64,000 nt of DNA from Dromiciops gliroides (GCF_019393635.1 NC_057861.1:60620532-60684531), one strand, 5' to 3'; counted from the stretch's first letter, positions 21,760 to 34,446 are shown. Notes: generated from the letters alone by a model not told the origin. Numbers and translations: made by a program.

Positions 21760-23458
21760 CACACAGCTGCCTTTTTAATAGTCGAGATCAAACCCTTTAG
21801 GTATGCTTAGCCTCTTAGGTAGCTTTAGGTTCCCCATCCATGAAATGAAAGGTTTTAGACTAAGAGTTCTTTAAATCTTATGATCAATTCTATTCTTGTT
21901 CTATTTTTCCCTTCTTGTCACACATGTTAAGTTCAGTGGCCTTCTTCATAAATATTGCTCAGGTCAGCTGTGGGTCAGCTTCTGACTAGCAGCAATATGC
22001 CTAGTGTGGAGTGTGAAGTCCTCTCTGGACTGCTGAGGTGACAAATCTTCTGGACCCAGCCAGTCTGCTCATAGTATAGGCAAGAGGTATCATACTCCAC
22101 CTGGAGTGCCAGTGAGCTAGATTAAACTAGAACTGAGAAAACTTTGACAAAATAAATGAAAATACAGTGCGGCATAGTTCATATGCAGCCCACATAGATC
22201 GATTTCTCTTTGAGTTTGAGCCCACTAATGTAGGCCAGGGGGCTTCTCATTAGTAGGCCCTTAAAGTATTATCACCAACATTTATAAAAAAGACGGGTTT
22301 GAAGAAAAAAGAATGTAGGTTTGGGCACACTGAGGACAACGAATACCAAAGGGGATATCAGTCAATAAATATTTATTAATTGACTACTAGACACTGTCCT
22401 CTGCACTAGGCATAGAAATATGAAGACTAAAATAGTCCATTCTTGAAAGGTGCTTGTTTCACTGGGTGAGGAAAATAAGAGTGAGGAAAATAAGAGTTCA
22501 CTCTTATTGGGAGTGTAGGAACCTTTCCTACTGTATCAGAAAGCAGAGATAAAGTTGTGATCTGTAGCCTAAAGTGACAGGGGGGGAAGTTTCACAAGAT
22601 TTTTTGAAAATCCCATGACTCCTCAGTTTCAGCTTAATTCTGTCACACATTTCTTTCTCTCTGGGTCTGGGAAGCTTGCTACTTTTACTTGGAGGCCTTA
22701 TAGCATTCCTGTTTGTCAGCCTCTTTCCTGTCCTTGCCAGACTCAGATTTATGAGGCCCTCTCAGAAGTAGCTATTTGACTCCCATGACTAAGGAACTGG
22801 CTGACAGTGGCAGGTATTTGGAGGCCCTTATCGGGTGTTGTATAACCCAATGCACAAGCTTCCTTCAACATGGATTTTTGGTCTTCTTCAGAAAAGAGAG
22901 ACAATAAAAGAAACTAGGGATGAGGGTTGGGGGAAGACAGTGGCTGAAGATACTGTGTCAAGACTATAGAGCTCTACTGTAGAATGGAGCTTGAGCAGAG
23001 AAGATGGGAGCCTGTTCTCTCTGTGTCCCACTTTGGCAGGTTCCTGGGCTTTTGTTGAAATTTTAAAAAGGAGGGGAAAACAGATAAAAGAGGAGGGTGA
23101 ACTGAAGAGACCAACTGAAGCAGGGTGGAGAAAAGGGAAGGAGCCTTTTTTTTTTTCTGGTGGCAGTGGTAGAAGTGTCCTAAATCCTTGGTTAAATCTC
23201 CTTATCTACTTTTCTGGAAGCTCTGTGATCTAACCCCTCCCTCTTCCAGGTGGTCTAGGAAGGTTAATGACTGTGGTCTCAAATGTGGTCTGTGTTCAAT
23301 TGCTTAGCCATACTCATCTGGACAGCTTTTTCTCTCAAACTCAGTGACCCAACATTTTTACTGAATGCTTTGGCTACTCACCACCACAACCAACCACCCC
23401 AGCTGATAGTGGCAGATTTTACCTCAGCCAGAGCCTTACCTTCTTTTCTCCTCCACAG

Positions 23459-23511
23459 AGATGGCACCAAAATCCAAAAAGAAAGGGCATCCTGGGCGGG
23501 AACCAAAGAAG
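23459..23511 (+). CDS. BRD4: BRD4 coding exon: basic MAPKSKKKG segment
   Basis: Acceptor CTCCACAG ends at 23458; donor GTAAGTAA starts at 23512. The first two bases finish a split codon (Glu if the upstream exon ends in G), then M-A-P-K-S-K-K-K-G-H-P-G-R-E-P-K-K. This is the exon where the long isoform departs from the short one. The basic cluster is conserved in mammals. The ATG at 23461 is an internal Met, not a start. The exon ends in phase 0. Confidence 0.95.
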
Positions 23512-23689
23512 GTAAGTAACTGGAGATGGGCCGGCTTTGTGCACAAAAAACCTTTTCTTAGATTTCTGGACGGAAGGCTACTATGCTTCTTCTGTCCATT
23601 GAAGAAGGATAGATCCCACAATCCACTGTGGACTGGGTTAAATTAAGCTATTCTTTCCTTAAGTCTTTACCTGTTATATATTTTTTCAG

Positions 23690-24056
23690 CACCACCATCA
23701 CCACCATCAGCAGGCGACACAGCAGCAGCCTCCTCCACCAACTACCCAGCTGCCACAACAGCAACCCCCAGCCCAGCAGCCACAGCCACCGCAACAGCAA
23801 CCTTTACCACCCCCAGCCCCTCCCTCAATCCCTCAACAGACAGCCCCACCAATAAAGTCCTCCCCGCCTCCCTTCATCCCTGCCCAGGTGCCAGTCCTCG
23901 AGCACTCACTCCCAGGGAGTGTCTTTGATCCCATCACCCACTTTGCCCAACCAATCATACACCTCTCCCAAACTGAGCTGCCTCCCCACCTCCCCCAGCC
24001 ACCTGAGCACAGCACTCCACCTCATCTCAACCAGCATGCAGTAGTTTCTCCTCCAG
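23690..24056 (+). CDS. BRD4: BRD4 coding exon: His tract, Gln/Pro-rich
   Basis: Acceptor TTTTTTCAG, donor GTAAGC. It begins with six His codons, then low-complexity Q/P runs, then the conserved block [15 protein letters not shown] and [14 protein letters not shown]. This region is disordered and thought to support condensate formation. The Q/P part is shorter and differently arranged than I recall in human, while the VFDPI block is nearly unchanged. The exon ends in phase 1. Confidence 0.95.
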
Positions 24057-24267
24057 GTAAGCAATGGAGCAGAAGATAAGGGTGGAGAAAAGAAATAAGT
24101 TGTGAAATAAGGTTCCCTAGGGATCTTGTCATAATGGTACTACCCGTAGAACCAGCTGGCTAGTGAGAGCTTACTACTCTATAAATTTTGTTAAGCAGCA
24201 GGGCCGAAAACAGAAAGTGTTGTTAGCTATATGTTATCTGAAATTGAATTTTGCTTCTTTCTTTCAG

Positions 24268-24819
24268 CTTTGCACAATGCTCTGCCCCAGCAGCCATCCA
24301 GGCCTAGCAATCGAGCTGCTGCCCTGCCCCCCAAACCAGCCCGTCCCCCAGCTGTGTCACCTGCACTGTCTCAGCAGCCCCTTCTCCCTCAGCCACCCAT
24401 GCCTCAGCCACCCCAAGTCCTGCTAGAGGATGAAGAGCCACCTACCCCACCTCTCACTCCCATGCAGATGCAGATATACCTACAACAGCTACAGAAGGTG
24501 CAGCCATCCACACCTCTCCTCCCTTCTGTGAAGGTGCAATCCCAGCCTCCCCCTCCCCTCCCACCTCCAGCCCATCCTTCTGTGCAGCAACAGTTGCAGC
24601 AGCAGCAGCAGCAACAGCAGCACCAACCCCCGACACGGCCCTTACACATGCAGCCCATGCAGTTTCCTCCCCATATCCAGCAGCCACCCCCCCCTCCCCA
24701 GCAACCGGCCCACCCACCTCCAGGGCAACCACCACCACCACCACAGCCAGCCAAGCCTCAGCAAGTCATTCAACACCATCCTTCACCACGGCACCATAAG
24801 TCTGATCCCTACACAACCA
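24268..24819 (+). CDS. BRD4: BRD4 coding exon: Pro/Gln-rich, polyQ
   Basis: Acceptor CTTTCAG, donor GTAAGT. It encodes [11 protein letters not shown], the acidic island [22 protein letters not shown], a CAG/CAA tract (24586-24622), further Pro runs, and [17 protein letters not shown]. The CAG-rich segment is a potential length-variable site. A G14 run (24826-24839) begins 6 bp inside the intron. The last codon is split; joined to the next exon it reads Ser where human has Gly. Confidence 0.95.
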
Positions 24820-24969
24820 GTAAGTGGGGGGGGGGGGGGAGATATTCAGTGGCTCTTAGGCATAAGGGCTTCTATCAAAGCTCTGTTTGGGTTTTCCCTG
24901 TGACATTGTCATGTGTCTTACTTATCGACTAGTAATTCTAGAGTGCATATATTCTTATTCTTATTGGGG

Positions 24970-25117
24970 TTTTTTTTGGTTTTTGGTGAGGCGATGGGGG
25001 TTAAGTGACTTGCCTAGGGGTCACACAGCTATTAAGTGTCAATTGTCTTAGTCCAAATTTGAATTCAGGTCCTCCTGAATCCAGGGCCGGTGCCTTGTCC
25101 ACTGCCCCACCTAGCTT
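24970..25117 (-). mobile_element. CORE-SINE (WSINE1-like)
   Basis: T-rich tail, 'GGGGGTTAAGTGACTTGCCT' core and CACCTAGCTTGC head in reverse; slightly diverged. Lies at the start of the large BRD4 intron. Confidence 0.88.
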
Positions 25118-25141
25118 GCTTTACGAGACCCCCCCCCCCCC

Positions 25142-25797
25142 ATATACTCTGCATTTTCAGCCTTTGTTTAGATAAGATTTCCAATTTTTATCCCTCCCTT
25201 CCCCCCTCCTCTAGACAGCAGGTAATCTGATATATAACATTAAACATTTCTGCATTAGTCGTGTTATACAAGAAGAATCAGAGCAAGAAGGAAAAACCTC
25301 AAAAAAGAAAAAACAACAGCACCAAAAAACAAAAGAAATAGTATGGTCCAATCAGCGTGCATATTCCACAGTTCCTTTTTTTTCCTGGATTTGGAGAGCC
25401 TTTTCCATCATGAGTCCTTTGGAACTTTCTTGTACCATTGGATTGGTGAGAAGAATCTAGTCTATCACAGGTGATCAGCACACAATGTTGTTGATACTGT
25501 GCACAGTGTTCTCCTGGTTCTGCTCATTTCACTCATTATCAGCCCATGCAAGACCCTCCAGGTTTCTCTGAACTCCTCCTGCTCATTGTTTCTTACAGCA
25601 CAATAGTATTCCATTACATTCATATACCACAACTTGTCCAGCCATTCCCCAGTTGACGGGCATCCCCTCAACTTCCAATTTCTTGCTACCACAAAAAGAG
25701 CAGCTATAAATATTTTTGTACATGTGGGTCCTTTTCCCTTTTCCATGATCTCTTTGGGAAAAAGACCCAAAAGTGGTATTGCTGGGTCAGAGGGTAT
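25142..25797 (-). mobile_element. L1 3' fragment (ORF2 end and 3' UTR)
   Basis: The minus strand encodes a frame with S-D-P-A-I-P-L-L-G-L-F-P-K and N-W-K-L-R-G-C-P-S-T-G-E-W-L, very close to the ORF2 end of the L1 at 52758-59347. The 3' UTR shares 'CTAGACAGCAGGTAATCTG' with it. The 5' end is truncated near 25797; a SINE then inserted next to it. Confidence 0.92.
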
Positions 25798-25811
25798 ATG
25801 CATATACTCTT

Positions 25812-25976
25812 TTGTTTTTTTGTTTTTGTTTTTGTTTTTAGTGAGACAATTGGGGTTAAGTGACTTTGCCCAGGGTCACACAGCTAGTAAGTGTTAAGTG
25901 TCTGAGACCGGATTTGAACTCAGGTCTTCCTGAATCCAAGCCCAGTGCTCTATCCACTGCACCACCTAGCTGCCAC
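25812..25976 (-). mobile_element. CORE-SINE (WSINE1-like)
   Basis: GTTTTT-rich tail, CORE and CCACCTAGCTGCC head. Perfect 14-bp target duplication ATGCATATACTCTT at 25798-25811 and 25977-25990. The stretch 26000-27820 after it contains no gene or repeat I can name. Confidence 0.95.
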
Positions 25977-27821
25977 ATGCATATACTCTTAATAAGATCC
26001 ATGAGTGTAAGGACAGTGTCTTAGCTTTGTTCTCCAGACTCAGTGCTTTACTCGTGATAGGCACTTTTGAAATACTTAGTGAATCACATTTAATTAATAT
26101 CCTGGGTCCCTGCTCTTGAGCTGGATCTGAAAGGAATCATTTTAAAAAGAAAAAGTGGAAAATTTTTTCTGGGAGAAGAAATGAGCATAGACCATCTAAA
26201 TCAGAAAACACAGTCTGGAAATTAGGCTAAAATGTAGGGTTTATTGAAGTGTAATGAGGGTAAAGGAATTTAAATTGAGATCAGAATATAGAGAATTTTG
26301 GATGTCAGGTTACAAATGCCCATGTGATCACCAGGTTCATCTGTTAGGCCTGTTATTTTTCTTCATGTGAAGAGCAGCAAGTGTAACTGAATGATAGAGT
26401 ATGTGGAGAGGAATACTAGAAAAATAGGAAGGGGTCAGGTGGCTGTAGGGTTTTAAATGCCAAAAAGGACTTTTATATTTGATAGCGGGGGGTAATAAAA
26501 AATAAAATTCGAGGCCAATCATAGTTAAATCTGCACTTAATAGGAAAATTATTTTATCAGCTAAGTGGAAGATGGATTGTATTGGAGACATACTTAACAC
26601 AGGGAAACTAGTCTGCTATGGCAATATTCATGAGAGAGTATGGTGAGCAGAGAAGTACCTCCCAATCTTTATTTTTTTGTATCACTGGGAATAAAAGCAG
26701 ATTTGTTGTGGAGGTGTGCCCAGATGTTTTGCCTGGCTCAAAAAGTCATTCCTGTTAAGGGTATATGAACTGTGAGATAAAGACTAGACAGGATAAACTT
26801 TGTACTCTAGTGTTTTTGTTTTCTGAATAGAAAGGCAAAATTTTAAGTAATGATGTCTGGTAAATGGGACCAAAAGGTGAACTGCTTCATGGTAACTCAG
26901 GTTTACTAGATGAACACAGCTACTCAATCCAACCCAGAAAGAAGTAAAATCAGTAAGGAGGTATTTAACCACCTGGGGAAAATTGGTATATTGACTACTT
27001 GCTACTACTGACCTCATATATATATAATCTCTAGGCAAAGTTCAGTAGTTTCAAAAAAGCAAAATTAAATTCATCACTTATGTCAGTACTTCCGCTAAAA
27101 TTCCTGGTTTGTCAGCAAAATAAAATACATAATGTAAGATAAATGTATTGAAATTGAAGAATGGGCCCTGGCCTGCTAAACTATATATTGTGTATATGGA
27201 AAGCTTCTGGGCTTTTCATGGGGCAGCTTCAAATTAAGAGCAGTTAGCTATGTAGTCAGTTTTGTACTTTATCACACCTTTTCCCCTGTCTCCGGATTTT
27301 GTAGAAGGGATTCTTTGTTAGGGATGGCCTCTGAGGTCTCTTCTGTCTCTGGTAATCTGTAATTCTACCACAACTGGATTAGGGCCTTACTTTCTGGAAT
27401 GTTTGCTAATAATTTAGTCACCTGCCCTACAGTTTAACTCACAACTGCCATAGGATATTCACAAGCTAAGGAACTGGCTCAGTCACACAAACAGTATATG
27501 TCAAAGTCAAAACATAAGCCAAGTCTTCCTGATGGTCTTTTTTCCATCTCCATCATTCTTAACTTCACTGTAGTTATTTGATACTTTGACCACCCTCTCT
27601 TCCTGGGTAATCTTTCTTTTCTGGATTTTCCTGATAGTGTCCTTAGTTCTCCTGTTTATCCGACAATTCTTTCTCAGTTCCTTTTGCTTAATCATTTTCT
27701 ATATCTTGCCCCTTAACTGGGTATTCACCAGGTCTCTATTTCAGACCTTCTTCTATTCCTACCTTTTCATTTGGTGTCCTCATCAGCTTCCATGCAATTT
27801 TCTTTTATGCAGAAAATACCA

Positions 27822-27823
<2 letters not shown>

Positions 27824-27896
<73 letters not shown>
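27824..27896. repeat. (TA)n microsatellite
   Basis: About 72 bp of alternating T/A with one G interruption, inside the large BRD4 intron. Confidence 0.97.
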
Positions 27897-28129
27897 GCGC
27901 CCTACTCTCTCTCCTGAATTCTAATTCCATATCACCATCCATTGGACTTTGCAAACTGTATATCCCATAAACATCTCCCATTCATCTTTCCCTCCCCAGA
28001 CTCTTCCCTTTTTTCTATTTCTTTTTTTACTTTTTCCATCACCAACATTCACATCTCTATCTCATTCTCAGATCCTCATCCTCAATCCACCATCTGTTCC
28101 CTTCTCTCTCCTCACTTTCCCTTCACCTG

Positions 28130-28440
28130 TCACTGAGACTATTGTTATGGACACTAGCTTAATGCTAGGTGTTGATCCTCCTGCCTCATCTCTTCCCTAT
28201 CCAATCTATTATACTGTAGCTAAAGTGATTTTCCTAAGGTGCACATGTGACTGTCACTCCCTTTACTCAGTAAATTTCCTGGTTTCTTTATTATCTCAAG
28301 AATCCAATATAAGCTCCCGCCTCTAAAACAATCTGAACCTAAACTGTCTTTTCAGCATATAGCCATACTAGCCTATTTGCTTTCCTTCATACTTCTCCCA
28401 TCTCTGCACTTTTTGCACTGACTAAAGCTTAGACTAGAAT
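28130..28440 (-). mobile_element. L2-like LINE 3' remnant
   Basis: 'CTAAAGTGATTTTCCTAAGG', 'CACTCCCTTTACTCAGTAAA' and the text that follows resemble the reverse-oriented L2 tail seen better at 43665-43920. Fragmentary; the neighbouring 29040-29230 ('CACAGTGCCTGGTACAG') may be a piece of a similar tail. Confidence 0.5.
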
Positions 28441-29805
28441 ACTCACCTTTTTCTCTATCTTACAGAATCTTATTTTCCTTTTAAAACTCAGCACAAGTGA
28501 AAGTCCCCCATATATATTGAACTATTTCTCCCAGTATTTTTTGTGTGGGGAAAAAAGTAGATGCCCATTATTTGCAGGATGACTTAAGTCTTGCTGTGTT
28601 ATAAGAAATGATGAATACAGAGAAGCATGCAAAGATTTAGATGAGGATTCAAAGTGAAGGAAGCAAACAACATATAAAATGATTACAGCAGTGTAAAAAG
28701 AAACTACAAGTAGCAAAAAATTGAAAATTAATATTGCAAAATTACATAAAACAAACAGACCAAAGAAGAGATATGAGAAGATGCCTCCCCAGCTTTTTTG
28801 CAGAAGTGGGTAGTTCAGGAGTGTACAACATTGCATATACTTTCAGATGTTTTTTTCCTCAATATAATCAATTTTCCTGGGGTTTTTTCTTTTCTTTCCT
28901 CTTCCTTTTTTCTTTAAGATGCCATGGATGGCTCTGTCAGAAGGGTGTGGGGGGAAAGAAGGGATACAAGGGAAACTTTTATGTCATATTAAAAACAAAG
29001 TATATCAATAAAAATTAGTTTTAAAAGAAGACTTGGCCCAAGTATTACCTTCTATATGAAGCCTTTCTTTATGAGCTACCTTGCATATATTTGGTATGTA
29101 TTCAGTATACTGTGAATATATGTAGACCCTGCTTTATCAAATAGAAAGAAGGTCTTTGAAGGCAAGTGTTGCTTCATTTTTATCTTTGTAACCCAACTGA
29201 GCATCTAACACAGTGCCTGGTACAGATATTCCTACCTGACTCCAAGGCTAGATCTGTTCTCTACTGCCCTGCTCTCCCCTGCCCTGCACTACACTACACT
29301 ACACTACATTACACATGTGGGGGGGGGGTATTATAGTGGCTATAGGGGTTCCCTTGGAGTCTATAAGACCCAAGTTACCCTCTTAATGCCTTAGGGAAGT
29401 CTCTCATAACTATAAGTTAGTTGTCATTGTGGGTTTTTTTAATTTTGGGTAGGAGTTTTTATGTATGTACACTACATATTTCCCCTCCACTACCTACTCC
29501 CAGAGAGCCATCTCTTACAAACAAGGAATAAGGGGATGTAGGGAGAGAAGGCAATTTAGCAAAACTAACCAATATACTGAAAAAGTCTGAATATATGCTG
29601 TGCTGAATCTGTAGTCCCCAACCTCTGCACAAAAGTCAGGGAGGTATCCTGAATTTCTTCTTTGGGTCCAGGCTTAGTCATCATTAAAAAGCACCCAATT
29701 TCCAGTGTTTTGTTGTTCTTTCCAGTCATTTTATATTGTTTTCCTGGTTCTGTTTGACTTATTTTACATCAGTTCATATGAGTCTTCCCATGCTCCTCCT
29801 CTATA

Positions 29806-29926
29806 TTGGTTGGGGGGGGGGGAGGCAATGAGGGCTGTGACTTCCCCAGCTAGTAAGTGTCAAGTTTCTGAGGTCGGATTTGAACTAAGGTCCTCCTGAA
29901 TCCAGGGCCAGTGCCACCTAGCTGCC
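29806..29926 (-). mobile_element. CORE-SINE (WSINE1-like), shortened
   Basis: G-run, 'GAGGCAATGAGGGCTGTGAC', 'CAGCTAGTAAGTGTCAAG' and 'CACCTAGCTGCCCT'; lacks part of the middle of the core. 29940-30110 carries an old L1-like 3' piece ('GCTGCCATAAATATTTTGGT'). Confidence 0.85.
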
Positions 29927-30775
29927 CTATGTTGGGTTTTTTTTTTTTTACAACACAGCAATATTTCATTCATCAGTTTTTTTAGCCATAACCTAGTCAA
30001 TAGGTAGGTGCTCTTTTTTCCAGTTTTTTACTTCTACAAAAAAGTGCTGCCATAAATATTTTGGTATAAATGAGTCCTTTTCTTTCTTAATGAGCCACTT
30101 TTCAAAAAGGCAAAAGTAACAGCATCAACAGTACTATCTCCTTGCTTTTGGACACTATTGAACTTTAAGTGTTTTGTTTGTGTTTTTTCCATAGTATTTA
30201 AATAGGCCACTCTAGTACCAACCTCCCCAGAGTGGCAGAGATAGACGTGGCCTCAGAGGCCATCTACTCCACCCTGTAGCTAAACATTCTTGTCAAGTAG
30301 TTACCCAGTCTAGCCAGCTTTGACCTGAAGATCTAGTAAGAAGGAACCATACTACCCCTAGAGGCAACCCATTCCATTTTGGCATGGCACTGAATCCTGG
30401 GAAAGTTTTGACTTGCTATTCTTGTTTTCATTCTGCCCTGTCTGGATGCAAGAAAGAGAAGTCTGATCCCTTTTCCCCATGACAATCCTTCAAATACTTT
30501 GAACATTTATTCCCCTTAAGGCTTTTTAGTTTAAACATTCCTAGTTGTTTTTCCTTCAAGCTTCATGTGGTGTAATTGGGAAATCTCATATTGAATGACA
30601 TCCTACTGGACAGCACCATTCCAAAAAGATGACAATAGTATTTGAATACAATCCTCCAGATAGTGTGTGACAGAGCTTTGGATGTCAGCCTCTCCTTCAT
30701 GCAGCCAGAAAATATGTATTTGACTATCCTATCTTTTGTCTAGCCATGGCTCTCCTGTCTTATACAGAAGAAGAG

Positions 30776-31080
30776 GAGGCAGCTAGGTGGCACAGTGGAT
30801 AGAGTGCTGGCCCTGGAGTCGAGAGGACCTAAGTTGAAATGTAATCTCAGATACTTACTAGCTGTGTGGTCCTGGGCAAATCACTTAACCCCAATTGCCT
30901 TAAACATCCAGGGCTATCTCAAGTTGTCTGGATCTATATCTTACCACTGGGTCCAGATGGCTCTGAAGGAGAGAGTGAGGTTGGTGACCTTGCACAGCCC
31001 TGGCTCACTTAAATCCAATTCACTGCAAGTTATGACATCACCCTGATGTTTTGGGGAACAAAGCATAAAAACAACAGCAA
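30776..31080 (+). mobile_element. Long composite CORE-SINE
   Basis: Starts as the common CORE-SINE (AGGCAGCTAGGTGGCACAG ... CCCCAATTGCCTTAA) but carries about 150 bp more: 'GGGTCCAGATGGCTCTGAAG', 'GACCTTGCACAGCCCTGG', 'TTCACTGCAAGTTATGACAT', ending in AACAACAGCAACAG. The same extension is seen in reverse at 43374-43504. The sequence 31080-32640 that follows holds no gene I can support. Confidence 0.85.
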
Positions 31081-32648
31081 CAGAAGTCATTTAGTTGAAC
31101 TAATGTCAAACTTTACATTTGTCTGATAAGTTTTATCTTAATTAGATTTAGCCTGATATTCTAGATGGTTAAAATTTTTTAGGATCCTGACTCTTCTCCA
31201 GTGCATTAGCTATCCTTCTTAGCATTCCGTCATGTATAAATAAAATAAGTATTCAAATTATCTTTGCCTTTATTGATCGCATCATTAACAAAACAGCTAA
31301 ATTCCACAGGGCCAAGACCTAGGGAACCACCTGACTAAACTCTTAGCCTGATTCAGAACTTGTTATTAACCCCATCATTTATTCATTGGCTTCTCTCCTT
31401 GGATTTCTGATTAGTACTGAAAAGTGACACAGCTAACCTTGTAAGACAGTGATACTGATAAAGTTAACCTTCTGGGATTAGGGAAATATACCAAATGACC
31501 TGTACACCACTAGTTTATTGCTGACCATCTAGTCTCTTGTTAAGAAAAATGAGATATGAGCTTTAACCCTAAATGAATGACACTGGTATCTTGGTCCACC
31601 TGAATCTCAGAGTTAGACTATGTGTGTTCTTATAAGGTCTGCTTCTGTCTACCATTTGTTTGACCCTGGCCAAAATGCATAACCTCTTTAGACCTATTTG
31701 CCTATTTTTTAAATAAGAATTGGAGTAGGACCTTCTGAAAATATTTCAGTTCTATCTCATCAAATGTGATACTGTCTCTTTAGGGCATATGATGTTTTAA
31801 AACATAGGCCCACCTTTCGACAGTATCCATTGCCTTATACATTCCTAATTCTCATCTGTCAAACAACATAGGAAGCATCAAGGCATTTAACAGTGAAACT
31901 ACTAGAGAACGAAGACTATGAGAAGTTGTGCCACCTTCCATCAGGCCTCTGGAATCAATCCTGGGTGTGTTTGAGGGGGGGTGGGAAGTGAATTTTCCAG
32001 GACTGGTTCTACAAGATGTTGCATGCAATGAAAATAAGTGATGAGTTGTCAACAGCACTTCTCTGGAGACTTGGTGACCAAGTTACACAACTGTAGCAAG
32101 AGAGGTGGTAAGATACAGTGTCTTTTAACCCAGGTCTGGCAAGATTAATTTGAAATCTAAAGCCTATGTACCATAAACTGCATTGGCTGGCTTCACCTCC
32201 ATGATGAAGAGGGCTTTCCAAGCCAGGCACTGTCATACATACAAGGCCCTGCTTCCAGCTTTTGAAGGCCAGCCAGTACCACAGTCATCACCAGGGTGCT
32301 GGGCCCTTTCTGATTTGTGCTTATTGAATCTTTGAGTGGGAGACCATAAACCTCTTCAGTGGCTTTATTTGAAAGAGCCTCCCAAGAGAAAATGGAAACA
32401 AAGCAATTGTTCTGGAACTTAGACCCCTTGTAACAGCTCACAGACTGAGTAGATGGACCAGCTATTTTAGCTAATTGGAGGTGATTTTCACTTTCTCATG
32501 TAGTTAATAAGCATTATTAATTGTCTACTTACCATATGTAAGGCTCTGTGCTTAGCAACTGGCGATATAAAAATGAAAATCACCACAGTCCTTTCAAGGA
32601 GCTTCTAGACAACTAGCTCTGGGGACTTTCAGGAGCATTGTCACGTGT

Positions 32649-32650
<2 letters not shown>

Positions 32651-32682
<32 letters not shown>
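32651..32682. repeat. (GT)n microsatellite
   Basis: Fifteen or so GT units preceded by GTGCACGTGTG, about 570 bp upstream of a BRD4 acceptor. Confidence 0.95.
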
Positions 32683-32684
<2 letters not shown>

Positions 32685-33248
32685 ATATTAATATGAAACA
32701 ACAGTGAATATGGGCAAAGGAAGGATACATTTAAGCTGGGTAGTAGCTATTTGTGGATCAGTGAGGCCATCAAGGTTCTTGGGTCTGCCCCTCCAGTCTC
32801 ATAACAGATGTCTTACTAGCTTAGAAGCAGGCTAAAATCCATTATATGAGTTATCTTAACTTTTACTGGTCACATCTTCATTTCTTCCTGTCCTAAAGAG
32901 TCTTCAGTTTCTGCCAGATGTGCAGTCCTAAAAGTTAGCTTGCCTTGCCAAGGGATTGGAGTTTGAGTTGTTTTGTACCCAGAGCTTTATTCAGAAATGC
33001 CAACTCAACAATCTGATGGTTTATTTTGTTTTATTGTGAAGTACAGTCACTACTACTGGAGTGAACACAGTGCAGGGGTAGGCCAGTCAGCCAATTTTTA
33101 ACCATTCCTAGTTTTTCTGCTTCCCTGTGAAAGGTGGTTATCTTAGGGAGTTGTTTTTGAGCATGTGGTCCTGACCTATAGTAAATGTCAGCATGACTGT
33201 CATATTTATCTGCTTACCCTTACTGATTTTTATGTGTCCCCATTGTAG

Positions 33249-33361
33249 GTCATCTACGAGAAGCTCCCTCCCCACTCATGATGCATTCCCCTCAAATGCC
33301 ACCATTTCAGGGGCTAGCTCACCAATCTCCACCACAACAAAACGTCCAGCCCAAGAAACAG
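33249..33361 (+). CDS. BRD4: BRD4 coding exon: [10 protein letters not shown]
   Basis: Acceptor CCATTGTAG, donor GTAGGT. With one base from the previous exon it encodes [17 protein letters not shown], then [16 protein letters not shown]. The [10 protein letters not shown] and [12 protein letters not shown] blocks are nearly identical to human. Ends in phase 0. Confidence 0.95.
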
Positions 33362-33452
33362 GTAGGTAATAGTTGTTGGTCAAGAGCCCAAGGTTGGGAG
33401 CTGATGTGGGGGTGACAAGCTCCTTACCTTCCAAATGGCAATGCTGTTTCAG

Positions 33453-33615
33453 GAGCTTAGAGCAGCCTCAGTAGTGCAGTCCCAACCCTTGGTGGTAGTG
33501 AAAGAGGAGAAGATCCACTCACCCATAATCCGAAATGAGCCCTTCGGCCCCTCCCTTCGACAGGATCCCCCCAAGCATCCTGAGAACATCAAGGCCCCTG
33601 TCCACATCCCTCAAC
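33453..33615 (+). CDS. BRD4: BRD4 coding exon: [11 protein letters not shown]
   Basis: Acceptor CTGTTTCAG, donor GTGAGT. Encodes [27 protein letters not shown] and [17 protein letters not shown] looks like a sumoylation-type site (inference). Short introns (91 bp before, 105 bp after) separate it from its neighbours. Ends in phase 1, with C completing Arg. Confidence 0.95.
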
Positions 33616-33720
33616 GTGAGTTTGTTTGCTACTTCTTTCCTGCCCCCTCCCTCTAATCAAACTAAAGTTCACCACCACATCCTAAGCACTGGCCCTTCAG
33701 ACTTCCCCTCTGTGTCTCAG

Positions 33721-33851
33721 GGCCTGAAATAAAACCATTAGATGTTGGCAGACCTGTGATCCGGCCTCCTGAACAGAGTGCACCCCAACCCGTGGGGCAA
33801 GACAAGGACAAGCAGAAGCAAGAGCCCAAAACCCCAGTTGCTCCCAAAAAG
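33721..33851 (+). CDS. BRD4: BRD4 coding exon: [11 protein letters not shown]
   Basis: Acceptor TGTGTCTCAG, donor GTAAAA (weaker than its neighbours). Encodes [19 protein letters not shown], then [17 protein letters not shown], matching human BRD4 almost throughout. Ends in phase 0. Confidence 0.95.
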
Positions 33852-34212
33852 GTAAAATAAAGCTCCCTAATAATCATGACTCCTTAGCTCACATAACTCT
33901 TTCCTTCAGTCCTGAACAAACCTTTGGGATTGGCCCCAGGGTAGAGAATTGCTTAGTCTTGGAGTAACAGTGGTTTAGTCTAAATCACCTCTTAAGTTTC
34001 TTCCTTGTCTTAAAATTTCATGGTTTTGTGAAACCATGCCACCACTGAAATCAAATAGTCTACATTTTGATCATTTGTATAAAACATTATAAAGAAGGAA
34101 CTTCACAGGTCCTGTCTTTCCTTTCCTCTGAACTTAACAAGAAATAGGTCTGCATGTCATGGGATGGAATTATTCTTCCTGTCCCTAATCAGATTTTTTC
34201 TTATTTGACTAG

Positions 34213-34425
<213 letters not shown>

Positions 34426-34446
34426 TGAGGAGAGAGAGAAAAAAAG

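Noticed and set aside
24404..24754. Minus-strand Gly/Cys-rich and Val/Ala-rich frames opposite BRD4
   Set aside because: Shadows of the Pro/Gln-rich BRD4 exon; the plus-strand reading is the conserved one.
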